From: Amphiura filiformis
Lineage: Eukaryota > Echinodermata > Ophiuroidea > Amphilepidida > Amphiuridae
DNA length: 64,000 bases
NCBI RefSeq assembly: GCF_039555335.1
Contig: NC_092646.1
Span: 18,996,029 to 19,060,028 of the forward strand
Reading direction: 5' to 3'
A program made the position numbers and the translations under genes. How positions within the stretch are numbered: the stretch's first letter is position 1; every line of letters starts with the position of its first letter. The notes under the pieces are model-generated. The model saw nothing but the letters and a program-made list of their open reading frames with translations. It did no database searches and had not been told where the DNA came from. This document shows, one piece after another, positions 45,654 to 57,200 of this stretch.

Positions 45654-46589
45654 ATATTTTGATTCGGTTGACTGGTTGTGAAGATATGAGCGAATACATA
45701 ATGCGCGCATCAATGTACTTCCTTCCACGATCGATCTACATGCGCTTTTTCATTTTTTGTATCTCATTATGAAACTTTGGTCCTCTTATCTAGTTTAAAA
45801 TCGGACGGTTTTATGTTATTAAAAAATTCATTGAAGGTGAACAATCTGAATATACTATCCTTACGAGTTGCCTTCGCATTGTTACACACACACACTAAAC
45901 ATGGACTCCTGAAATTAGATATCTATAACATTAACAGCTTTAATTCTTTATGCAATGTGTTAAAATGTTGTTTACACTGTGCAATACTATGTTTAATGCT
46001 TTAAGATTTAGTTCAAAATTTGCATTCATTATTTATTATTCATGAAAATAATGTATTTGAAGCAACATTTTGTCCCAGAAATTATATCTGACATTGGAAG
46101 CTTCGCAACTTTAACGCTTTATGTTGTGCAATAGAATGGGCAATGCAATGGAAATGTACTCACCTCACCAATGAGAGTCAAATTTACTTGAGAGTGCTAG
46201 TTATTGATCGGACACTATTCATTATGTTCCTCTGGGAACTCCTCCTCCTCCTCCTCAAGACAGTCTCAAGTAATGTTCGCGTGGTTTCGTATGGTTTTCA
46301 GTTAACAAATATCTTTGTCTCAGATGGAAAGAGTACAACCATCATGGTTAAATTTAAAAGAAAAAAGCAATTTTATTCATAAAATCAACAGAATTGGTGA
46401 TGGGATATCACGAGAGGCTATTGAATACTACCAACACATATACTTATCTACACTCTCATATATTAATTATGTGTTGTTCATTTCTGTATTGGATCTATAT
46501 TGATTTACTTATTCATTTATTCATTTAGGTACGAGTAGTTAATATATGTATGCCTTATTTCTGCCATGTTAGAGTAATGAAACTGCGGA
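45654..46589. other. intergenic with an R2 copy at 46,180-46,350
   Basis: 46,185-46,350 matches the R2 repeat (TTATTGATCGGACACTATTC, CAGATGGAAAGAGTACAACC). The remainder is unremarkable. Confidence 0.45.
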
Positions 46590-48460
46590 AGAGGGGGTCG
46601 CTACACCTCCTCCACAAATACCTTCCCGGTATTGAATAAAGCCGGTATCAAATGGTATATTTGGGTGGGGGTAATACACTAGGGGTAAAGAACATTGTCA
46701 AATTCCACAACACGTTGACGCCGCGGGGATATGAATCCACGACCTCTAACTACCTCACAATTATGAGTCGAAGTCTTTGACCGTAATCTAACCACCCCCT
46801 TAAGAAACTGAATATGAGTCATATTTTTGAGTGGGTTACTCACAACTGAAGGTTTAGAAGATTGAAAATAATCGTGGACATTTTAAGGTGCTCTTGTTAG
46901 ATCCTTCGCAAATTCTTAAAAGAAAAGTTTAATTCCATTCTTTGCAAGAAAAGCAATTTAAAAAAAAACCAGCATAAATTTAGATGTTCCCTCTTTAAAC
47001 TTCGAAGATGTGTGTTATGCTAAACACTCTAAGGGATAGAGTCAGGAGCAGTGACATAGAAGCAAAACAGAAGTCAAACTTAAATGTGAAGCGACATTGA
47101 GATGAGCCGGGCACGTAGCAGCAAGAAACAAAACACGGAATGGTAACCAAGAACTAAAAGGTTAAGAAAAGATAGACAAAGACAAGGGTGGCATACTTAA
47201 CATCATAGAGGAGCCACTTTGGCAAGGATGTACCAGAAAGACAGAAGTGGGATCGAATTTTTAAGAGAGCTACATACAACAGATAATGAAACATCCTATT
47301 GAAGAGGTTGACGTGTGTGGATTCGTCTTTATACATTTATTCTGGACAGATCTTCTTTCATCGATCAATAATATTGTTAATGGTCTTTCATGGTTGTTTC
47401 ATTGTTTTGTATTATTATGTTCAAATTGTTTTTTATTATGCTGAAAGTAAAATCGTTATAAATGCTTGTTGAAATTCAATCGTAATTTTAAGCAAAGATT
47501 CCAATTTAAACCGTACACCCAAACTTAATCGGAGACAACTCCGGATATGTCAAATGAGGTTATATGAGCGATGGAAATATGTTTGAGTAAGCGAGTTATT
47601 GATCAGTCACTACTCAGCATCCACCTTGGGAATACCTTAATCCTCCTCCAATCTCAAAATATGTCCGCGTGGTTCCGTACCGTTTTCAGTTACCAATTAT
47701 ATTTGTACCAGATGGATAGAGCACAGTCGTATAAAGAAGACTGAACAATATGGTGATGTTCAACGATGTTTGAATGAAAATACTTTATCATTGACAAAGT
47801 ACTCTTGTACGAAACGTTTGTGTTTACTTAAACCTCATTAAAACATCAGTGATAATCAACAAGTCTTCATTATATTTTATCATGCGATGTCACATAGGAA
47901 CCTTTACTCTTATCTGCTTGTTAATATGTGGATTTTAAAATCGCACATTACTCCAAACACAGAAATTCAAAAAAGATAACTTTTGGTAAACATTTGAAAT
48001 TAAACACACCGCACATACACCCCCCCCCACACACACACACACACCCACCCCGACATACAAAACAAAATCAGAAAAAATAATTATATACGAGTAAAAGCAT
48101 TTAAAATGATCTCTTCATAAAGTATTTCTTTCGTTGTCTCTTGAGCTTATACCTATAACCGGATGCATCAATGACAGTACTTCTAAAATATATACATAAC
48201 CACAATTCCTTACCTAAATCTAAAAGCTAAAACCCGCTGATGTCAAACACGGTCATCTTGTCTAAATGTACTAAATGGAGCCGTTAAAAACGTTTGCTTT
48301 GAAGGCACTCAGGTAAACCCTAGTGGAATCTCATCAATCGTGAAATGGACTGATGTCACTTTAGCATGCAACCCATAGTCGAAACCTATGCCCGGATGTT
48401 GTCCGATTTTACATCAACTTATCCTAAAGCGATGTTTCTAGAGTAGACTATGTCAATGTT
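46590..48460. repeat. Duplicated ~1.9-kb block, copy 1
   Basis: Runs parallel to 49,003-51,290. Anchors include TCACAACTGAAGGTTTAGAA, AATCGGAGACAACTCCGGAT, CTAAATCTAAAAGCTAAAAC and AATGGACTGATGTCACTTTA. It begins with a tRNA-derived SINE on the minus strand (B box GTGGATTCATATCCC, 46,730-46,745). It carries a LINE relic (47,000-47,290) that copy 2 lacks. Confidence 0.7.
47000..47290 (+). pseudogene. C-terminal relic of a non-LTR retrotransposon ORF
   Basis: Reading across frame breaks gives VMLNTLRDRVRSSDIEAK, AGHVAARNKTRNG, GGILNIIEEPLWQGC and SYIQQ. These follow the usual order MLG..LRDRVR..EIR...., WAGHVAR and a W/AYIQQ end found after the RT of RTE/CR1-like LINEs. No RT core is present. 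The family cannot be resolved. Confidence 0.55.
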
Positions 48461-48802
48461 CTAATTTTATATATTTCTATTCTCGATAAGGGCTCACGTT
48501 AACAGTATTTGTGTGATTTGAGAGCACATCGGCACACCAACGCGCATTCAGATTGCGAGGAATATCTTTCCGAACTGTTAACATTTAACAGTCCTGGAAT
48601 TAATAAAATTATACCCTTTTGGTAGACAGGTAACATACGTCGTAAATATAACATAAAATGTCTTATGCAATGTATACCTATAAAAGTAACTTCTCTCATC
48701 GAACGGCTTGCGAAGTGTGGTCCTAATGTACGAACTTTACTTCTTGACAATGCCTTCTTTTGCCCGTTTGGACGGTGTTTCTAGAAATAAAGTAAAGTTA
48801 GT

Positions 48803-48991
<189 letters not shown>

Positions 48992-49002
48992 ATCCATGTA
49001 AT

Positions 49003-51290
49003 GATGCTGCGGTGGTGGGGATCTTCACACCTAATCCACAGCGAGATTATTACCTACCCGGTATTAAATACACCGGTACCCAATTGAATACCTGAGTGGA
49101 AGAAGGGCCCAACTCCATCAACACTGTTTTTGAGATATTAAGAAAAAACTTAATATTTGGAGAAGTTTTATAGACATAATGGTTTCATCTTCAGGGGACC
49201 TTTAATACATGAGCATACAATATGACATACATTCGAAATTATATATGATGTTTCCATGGCAACGGTACAGGTCTTAATACAAGCTGGAGTTGGGCCCTTC
49301 TTCCACTAATATACTGGAAGTGCAAGTTCCGTGTTATAAATAGCTACAGAAATTAGGTAATCACCATTTATTGCACAAGTAGAACTCATGTAATATGTTA
49401 GCAAGAAAGTTAATTGTAGTGAAAAGCAGATTTCATGGATAAACAAAATTCCTCTTTAACCCAATATTTGTGGAAGAAAGGCCCAACTCCATGGAGTTGG
49501 GCCTTTCTTCCATGAAGACCATGATTAAGTGTGCGTGGAAGACTATTTAGCGAGTGGATTTTGGCTCATCTTTCACACACAAGGTAGAACAGTCTGCTGG
49601 CAATAAAATGCTGGGTCTAACTCAATTTGGTAAAAAATTGGAGTTGGGCCCTTCTTCCACTCAGGTATTCAATTGTATACCTAGGTGGGGAGACACAATA
49701 AAATAGGAGTGAAGAGAATTGCCAAACTGTACAAGATGTTGGCGCCTCTGAGATTTGAACCCAGGACCTCTAACTACCTCACGATCGAACTAATGATGAG
49801 TCATATTTGTGAGAGGGTTGCTCACAACTGAAGTTTTAGAAGATCAAAAATAATCGTAGATATTTTTAAGGTAACATTCAACTTGAACATTGCTCTTCTT
49901 AGGTTTCTCACAAATTCTTGAAAGAAAAGTTTTATTCCATTCTTTGAAAGAAAACTATAATCCAAGCCAATTATGATGTTCCCACTTTACACATGGCAGT
50001 TTTACACGAACGTCTATATTCGTTATTGAAGTACAATAAAATCATTCTTGTTGTGCAAATTACAAATCTTACAACTCAGCCTTAATCGGAGACAACTCCA
50101 GATAAGTCAAATGAGGTTATATGAGAAATATGAAAATATACTTGAGAGTGCGGGTTATTGATCGATGCACCTTGTTTTTGAACATTATAATTCTCCTCAA
50201 TCTCAAGAACATGCCCGCGGGGTTCCGTACAATTTTCGGTTACCAATTATCTTTGTCTGATATGCATAGAGTACTATAAAGCCCAAAACATATTTTTTAG
50301 TATTGTTAAAAGAAGACTGAACAAAATGGTGATTTCGTACAAGAATACTTACCATCACCATATTGTTCAGTCTGCTTTATGTTTTTATTTTTAACATGCG
50401 ATGTCACTTGGGAACCTTTACTTTTATCTGCTTGTAAATTTTGGATTGTAAAATCACACATCGGGTTTAAGATACCTTTATAAAATGGTACAAATTAATA
50501 AGAAAAGTTATTTATTCACAAAAGACAATCTCGCGCCGGATGCCTAGCGTCTCGCAAAGTTGAAGGGGCGCGCCGGCAAGATATTTGCGTTTGGGTGCGG
50601 GTGACTCGAATGCCAGACCCAATATCGATTGATTGGTGACATCTGAGAAAAGGGTCTTTAGAGGTGCGCGTATGTATCGCGTTGTATGCGTAGACTAGTG
50701 CGGAATACGCGCACGTGCTAGCAGTATACTCGAAACAGCATACGTGAAATTGTAAACAAGTTTCGTTCATTTTATAATAAGGGGAGTTTTTATGACGGTA
50801 ACGTAGTTGTTGCTTACACAAATAGTTTACAGTTATTTAAATAATATTTGCCTATCGTCTATCACACGGTAGAAGATAGTAAAAACAAAAATTCCTATAA
50901 TTTATTCTCTAAATGTAAATCGTTTCGCCGAATCAATTATAGTACTCTAAAACTTATGCATAACCACAATTCCGTACCTAAATCTAAAAGCTAAAACGCG
51001 CTGATGTCAAACACACTCATCAAGTCATTTCTGACAAATTTTTTCATAAAGTCTTCAAACACTTAATTAGTGCCGCACGGTCAAGTAAACTCTTGTCTTA
51101 ATGTACTAAATGGAGCCGCAAAAACATTTGCTTTGAAGGCACTCAGGTAAATTCTAGTGGAATCTCATCAATCGTGAAATGGACTGATGTCACTTTAGCA
51201 TGCAGCCCATAGTCAAAACGTATGCCCGGCTGTTGGTCCGATTTTACATCAACTTATCCTAAAGCGATGTTTCCAGAGTAGACTGTGTCA
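49003..51290. repeat. Duplicated ~1.9-kb block, copy 2
   Basis: Second copy of 46,590-48,460, lengthened by a ~600-bp inverted-repeat element (49,078-49,685). It includes a minus-strand SINE with a perfect B box (GGGTTCAAATC, near 49,755). A stretch at 50,516-50,800 (CG-richer) has no counterpart in copy 1. Confidence 0.7.
49078..49685. mobile_element. Inverted-repeat element with four copies of a 22-bp arm
   Basis: The outer ends CAATTGAATACCTGAGTGG and its inverted partner (about 49,663-49,677) lead into GGAAGAAGGGCCCAACTCCA. That arm occurs forward at 49,100, inverted at 49,290, forward and inverted back-to-back at 49,474-49,519, and inverted at 49,642. It looks like two hairpin units side by side, or one element within another. 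It interrupts duplicated block copy 2. Confidence 0.65.
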
Positions 51291-51322
51291 TACAGTAATT
51301 TATGAACGCTGAACAATACGAT

Positions 51323-52003
51323 TTTTTTTATTTAATCATCTTTATTAACAAAAGAAGAAGAACATATAACCCCAAGATCAACTGAGATCCATACCGATCT
51401 CAGGCAAGGGTAAACACAATTACAAACAGCAAATATACACACAAACAATGAGGAAATACATCATGGCGGTGAGAAAAATGTTATATGACTTCTTGGACAT
51501 TCCACTTTGGCTCATGTCTTGAGTTGAAGATTGAGTAAGATGACATGAGAACAGATTTGGTAATTTGGTCTTTCAATACCTTGAATTTCTTTGGGGTGTT
51601 AAGTTGTTTTGACAAACGAGTCAGCCTATTTTTTTGTTGTCGGTGTCAATCAAGCCTCTAGAGCCGACTTCGATGGCAATTAACGAGCAATCATACCCGG
51701 CGTCGGTAATGTCGGAAACAAGGGAAGCGTACCGATCATGTTTGATAGAGTTGGCTTTACCAGTGTTCGGCTCGAATGGCACCGACAGTTCAAATAGAAT
51801 GACTCACTTGTCTGCCGGCCAAAATAAAACAATGTCGGGTTTTTGGGATGTGGCAATTATGTTGGGCGGTATTTTACCGCCACCGATGGTATTATTTTCA
51901 ATGTCGGCATAGACTTGTAGATTGCCACACTTAAACGATTCAGCCTCTTTGAATGTGGATAAAAATATACGAATAACATTATTATGTCTCCATAAGTATC
52001 GAT
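51323..52003 (-). pseudogene. LINE 3' half: restriction-like endonuclease and 3' UTR
   Basis: Minus-strand reading after the array: DRYLWRHNNVIRIFLSTFKE, SFKCGNLQVYAD, KPDIVLFWPADK, an in-frame TGA, VILFELSVPFEPN, KHDRYASLVSDI, then IAIEVGSRGL. RHN, KPDIV, the E of ELSVP and EVGSRG are the conserved marks of the PD-(D/E)XK-like endonuclease of R2/R4/NeSL/Hero-group LINEs. A frameshift follows near 51,630. The element ends in a poly(T) on the plus strand (51,323-51,331). It continues the RT half at 62,265-64,000. Confidence 0.75.
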
Positions 52004-52010
52004 CTACAAC

Positions 52011-52272
52011 CCAGGAAAAAAAGGTTGGCACAGTTTGCCTGTCTTTTGGTATATCTCTGCCCCCGCTCCCCCAATTCAATGTTGGACCAAGCCATGTTGT
52101 CAACAGGTCCATGAGACCCTCCAACATTGAATGATGGGGAGTGGGGAAGGATGAGATATAGGGGGGAGTCTGTACAACACATATATTGTATGCATGTTTT
52201 CCTCGCCTCCCCAATTTTAATAGGGCTCGCATTTCCATTGTTTAGTGCATGTGTGCCAACTATTAATTTCCC
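52011..52272. repeat. Array block A, copy 1
   Basis: Terminal inverted repeat of about 25-35 bp, with an inner inverted pair TTCAATGTTGGA / TCCAACATTGAA around the centre. The ORF across it (NICVVQTPPY...) changes frame between copies and is not a gene. The other copies are at 54,617-54,883, 57,022-57,281, 59,452-59,712 and 62,000-62,262. Confidence 0.75.
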
Positions 52273-53251
52273 GGATTGTCCGAATCAATTCCAAAAATAT
52301 GCATCTAATTTCATATTTTGGCTTGTAAAATAAAAACCGTTAAAGGTATGGCCACCAAATTTTCAGGAAATAATTCTCACATTCATATCAATATATGAAA
52401 TTAATATCAACAAAAAATATTGTGAAATAAGGTATAAGTCAAACGAATATTATATAATTGCCGATTATTTTCGAAGTTTAAAGCTATGATAACTCGTCCA
52501 AAATATGCATCTAACTTCATATTTTGGTTTATAAACTAAAAACCATAAAAGGTATGAGCACCAAATTTTCAGGGAGTAATCCTCACATTCATATCAATAT
52601 GAAAAGTTCATATTGATAAAAAATATTGTGAAATAAGGAATAAGTCAAAAGAATATTATATGATTGCCGATTATTTTCGTAGTTTAAAGCTATGATAATT
52701 CTTCCAAAAATGCATCTAATTTCATATTTTGGCTTATAAAATATAAAGCATTAAGCATATGGCCACCAAATGTTCATGGATTAATCCCCATATTCGTTTC
52801 AATATGCAAAAATTAAAATTAATCAAAAATATTACCGATAATCAATTATTATCGATTATCGATAATCAATAAATCCTTTTTTAATATTCAATGTTTAAAA
52901 TGTATAGGCCTACGCAACCAACAAAACTGTATATCTGCAGTAATTTGAAAATATGACTTTCTCCTAAGTGCTATAAAAGCATCATTTTTTACCATTTATA
53001 TGCACATCATATCTCATGCAACCTGAAGGAACGAAACTTGTTTCCGGTTTGGATTGTAACACCTTAAAATTCACATTTTTCGTAAAAACGGTTCAAATAT
53101 TTTTTCTGAATTGAAAAATCTCTCATGGTATATAATGGCCATATTAGGCATTGTGATTGGCAATTTCAAACTTTTTTAGTTCAAGCATCATGGCCGTGGA
53201 CACGTGATGCTCTGTTTTGAAAGCCATCCGAGTTTCCATTTTGACAAACAA

Positions 53252-54203
53252 CTTGGTGCCGCAATTATGGTGATATTTGTACAGTGCCGTAAAATAAAGG
53301 TAGAAATACAGAAAAAAAGAAGGACGGACATTGGCAAAAATTAATAGAATGATGAATATAATATGATGAAGGAGACTGTGAAATAAAAACAAAAAAGAAA
53401 AGAAAAAGAAATCTAAATATATTCAGGGCTCGAACCCGTGTTCCAATGCGCCTGTGGCAGATGCCGTATCCATTGAACCACAGAGCTGTGTAACTTCAAC
53501 AGGCTTAAACTATAATATAATGATATTCAAGATGCATGTATATAAATATACGCTCTACATACGGTATACAGTCCAAAAATTACTTTTTACGGCATTTGTT
53601 TCATTAACTGAATATTTATCATATAGCAGGTGTTGGCTGACATTGTGCTCCATTTTTATTTCAGTTTTGGGCCGGGGTAAAATGACTTTGGGACAAAAAC
53701 GAACGATGTACACGTTTGTATAAATAAAAAAGAAAGTAATATTATATTAAAATTCTTTACTCTTTAAAGACGTGTATACCGTCCGATTTTGTCCCGTAGT
53801 CATTTATCCCGGACAAAAACTGAACTAAATGTGAAGCACAATGTCAGCCAACACCTGCTATATGATAAATATTCAGTTAATGAAACAAATCCCGTAAAAA
53901 AGTAATTTTTGGACTGTATACCGTATGTAGAGCGTATATTTATATACATACATCTTGAATAGCATTATATTATAGTTTAAGCCTGTTGAAGTTACACATC
54001 TCTGTGGCGCAATTGATACGGCATCTGCCTCAGGCGCAGTGGCACACGGGTTCGAGCCCCTGAATGTATTTAGATTTCTTTTTCATTTTTATTTTACAAT
54101 ATTCTTCATCATATTATATTTGTCATAAGCCAATGTCCGTCTTTTTTCTGTATGTCTACCTATATTTTACGGCAGTGTACAAATATCATCGTAATTTCCG
54201 CAC
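53252..54203. repeat. ~950-bp palindrome with divergent tRNA-like heads (B copy 1)
   Basis: The left arm (GGTGCCGCAATTATGGTGAT and onward) is mirrored by the right arm ending at GTAATTTCCGC. Within the arms, a tRNA-like sequence lies on the minus strand at 53,430-53,492 (B box GGGTTCGAGCCC) and another on the plus strand at 54,000-54,060 (TGGCGCAATTGATAC, then GGGTTCGAGCCCC). They point away from the centre, as in two SINEs joined head to head. Equivalent palindromes are at about 55,850-56,608, 58,261-59,038 and 60,702-61,587, each with a different centre. Confidence 0.75.
53997..54062 (+). other. tRNA-Leu-like sequence (not a functional tRNA)
   Basis: A box TGGCGCAATTGA and B box GGGTTCGAGCC are present, and CTGC-CTCAGGC-GCAG gives an anticodon arm with T33 and CAG in the anticodon position. 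The acceptor stem does not form (ATCTCTG cannot pair with the 3' side), and the T stem has only three pairs. It is probably a Pol III promoter of SINE type. Copies are at 56,400-56,463 and 61,386-61,445, with a damaged one at 58,845-58,893. Confidence 0.6.
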
Positions 54204-57200
54204 TGATGATGTTTTTATATAAACATACATAAAATTGCCCTATCTATGATACGGGTGCAATTACATTAATTTGATGTAATAATAGCTGATTGAAAATTGC
54301 TCATTCAGTTCTTTTATTTATCATTTGAATTAGAAGCAATTCGATGTAATACTGCATTTAAAAATCATTCTTTCTTTTTTTGTCAGTTTTCGCGTAATTC
54401 AGACCCAAGCCAAGACGCAAAACCACGCATTAGCGATGTTTTTAATGACCACTCCCTAAAGAAACAAATACATTTTTTCAATTTTTTTTATTTATCGTAA
54501 AGCCCTATCACTTATATGTTTTTGTGTGAAATATGAAGATAATTCAACATTCCGTTGCAAAGTTATTGAGTAAAAACGGAAAACAGATGCAATATTTAGG
54601 ATTTGACTCGGACAACCCAGGAAAAAAAGGTTGGCACAGTTTGCCTGTCTTTTGGTATATCTCTGCCCCCGCTCCCCCCAATTCAATGTTGGACCAAGCC
54701 ATGTTGTCAACAGGTCCATGAGACCCTCCAACATTGAATGATGGGGAGTGGGAAGGATGAGATATAGGGGGAGTCTGTACAACACATATATTGTATGCAT
54801 GTTTTCCTCGCCTCCCCAATTTTAAGAGGGCTCGCATTTCCATTGTTTAGTGCATGTGTGCAAAATATTAATTTCCCGGGTTGTTTGAAAAAAAAAAAAA
54901 AATATGCATCTAATTTCATATTTTGGCTTGTAAAATAAAAACCGTTAAAGGTATGGCCACCAAATTTTCAGGAAATAATCCTCACATTCATATCAATATA
55001 TGAAATTAATATCAACAAAAATATTGTGAAATAAGGTATAAGTCAAACGAATATTATATAATTGCCGATTATTTTCGAAGTTTAAAGCTATGATAACTCG
55101 TCCAAAATATGCATCTAACTTCATATTTTGGTTTATAAACTAAAACCATAAAAGGTATGAGCACCAAATTTTCAGGGAGTAATCCTCACATTCATATCAA
55201 TATGAAAAGTTCATATTGATAAAAATATTGTGAAATAAGGAATAAGTCAAAAGAATATTATATGATTGCCGATTATTTTCGTAGTTTAAAGCTATGATAA
55301 TTCTTCCAAAATGCATCTAATTTCATATTTTGGCTTATAAAATATAAAGCATTAAGCATATGGCCACCAAATGTTCATGGATTAATCCCCATATTCGTTT
55401 CAATATGCAAAAATTAAAATTAATCAAAAATATTACCGATAATCAATTATTATCGATTATCGATAATCAATAAATCCTTTTTTAATATTCAATGTTTAAA
55501 AATGTATAGGCCTACGCAACCAACAAAACTGTATATCTGCAGTAATTTGAAAATATGACTTTCTCCTAAGTGCTATAAAAGCATCATTTTTTACCATTTA
55601 TATGCACATCATATCTCATGCAACCTGAAGGAACGAAACTTGTTTCCGGTTTGGATTGTAACACCTTAAAATTCACATTTTTCGTAAAAACGGTTCAAAT
55701 ATTTTTTCTGAATTGAAAAATCTCTCATGGTATATAATGGCCATATTAGGCATTGTGATTGGCAATTTCATGTTCAAGCATCATGGCCGTGGACACGTGA
55801 TGCTCTGTTTTGAAAGCCATCCGAGTTTCCATTTTGACAAACAACTTGGTGCCGCAATTATGGTGATATTTGTACAGTGCCGTAAAATAAAGGTAGAAAT
55901 ACAGAAAAAAAGAAGGACGGACATTGGCAAAAATTAATAGAATGATGAATATAATATGATGAAGGATATTGTAAAATAATAACAAAAAGAAAAGAAAAAG
56001 AAATCTAAATATATTCAGGGGCTCGAACCCGTGTTCCAATGCGCCTGTGGCAGATGCCGTATCCATTGAACCACAGGGGTAATGACTTTGGGAACAAAAA
56101 CGAACGAGGCTTAAACTTTGTATAATATAATGATATTCAAGATGCATGTATAAAATATACGCTCTACATACGTGTATACAGTCCGAAATTACTTTTTACG
56201 GCATTTATTTCATTAACTGAATATTTATCATATAGCAGGTGTTGGCTGACATTGTGCTCCACATTTATTTCAGTTAATGAAACAAATGCCGTAAAAAAGT
56301 GAGTAATTTTGGACTGTATACCGTATGTATAGCGTATAAAAAGAATATACATATATCTAAATAGCATTATATTATAGTTTAAGCTCTGTTAAAGACGTTA
56401 CATCTCTGTGGCGCAATTGATACGGCATCTGCCTCAGGCGCAGTGGCACACGGGTTCGAGCCCCTGAATGTATTTAGATTTCTTTTTCATTTTATTTTAC
56501 AATATTCTTCATCATATTATATTTGTCATAAGCCAATGTCCGTCTTTTTTTCTGTATGTCTACCTATATTTTACGGCAGTGTACAAATATCATCGTAATT
56601 TCCGCACTGATGATGTTTTTATATAAACATACATAAAATTGCCCTATCTATGATACGGGTGCAATTACATTAATTTGATGTAATAATAGCTGATTGAAAA
56701 TTGCTCATTCAGTTCTTTTTATTTATCATTTGAATTAGAAGCAATTCGATGTAATACTGCATTTAAAAATCATTCTTTCTTTTTTTGTCAGTTTTCGCGT
56801 AATTCAGACCCAAGCCAAGACGCAAAACCACGCATTAGCGATGTTTTTAATGACCACTCCCTAAAGAAACAAATACATTTTTTCAATTTTTTTTACTTAT
56901 CATAAAGCCCTATCACTTATATGTTTTTGTGTGAAATATGAAGATAATTCAACATTCCGTTGCAAAGTTATTGAGTAAAAACGGAAAACAGATGCAATAT
57001 TTAGGATTTGACTCGGACAACCCAGGAAAAAAGGTTGGCACAGTTTGCCTGTCTTTTGGTATATCTCTGCCCCCGCTCCCCCAATTCAATGTTGGACCAA
57101 GCCATGTTGTCAACAGGTCCATGAGACCCTCCAACATTGAATGATGGGGAGTGGGGAAGGATGAGATATAGGGGGGAGTCTGTACAACACATATATTGTA

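Larger units (their letters stand above)
52273..54616. repeat. Array block B, copy 1
   Basis: In order: three tandem sub-repeats of about 205 bp starting with ATGCATCTAATTTCATATTT (near 52,300, 52,507 and 52,707); an AT-rich palindromic patch (ATTATCGATTATCGATAAT, about 52,848); a unique part to 53,250; the large palindrome 53,252-54,203; and a 400-bp tail. The ends CCGAATCAATTCC and the complement CCGAGTCAAATCC are themselves inverted repeats. No protein-coding potential. Copies 2-4 are at 54,884-57,021, 57,282-59,451 and 59,713-61,999. Confidence 0.75.

Noticed and set aside
52834..52875. ATTATCGATTATCGATAAT patch as a replication origin or factor-binding site
   Set aside because: It is a short AT-rich palindrome repeated only because block B is repeated. 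Nothing else supports a function.
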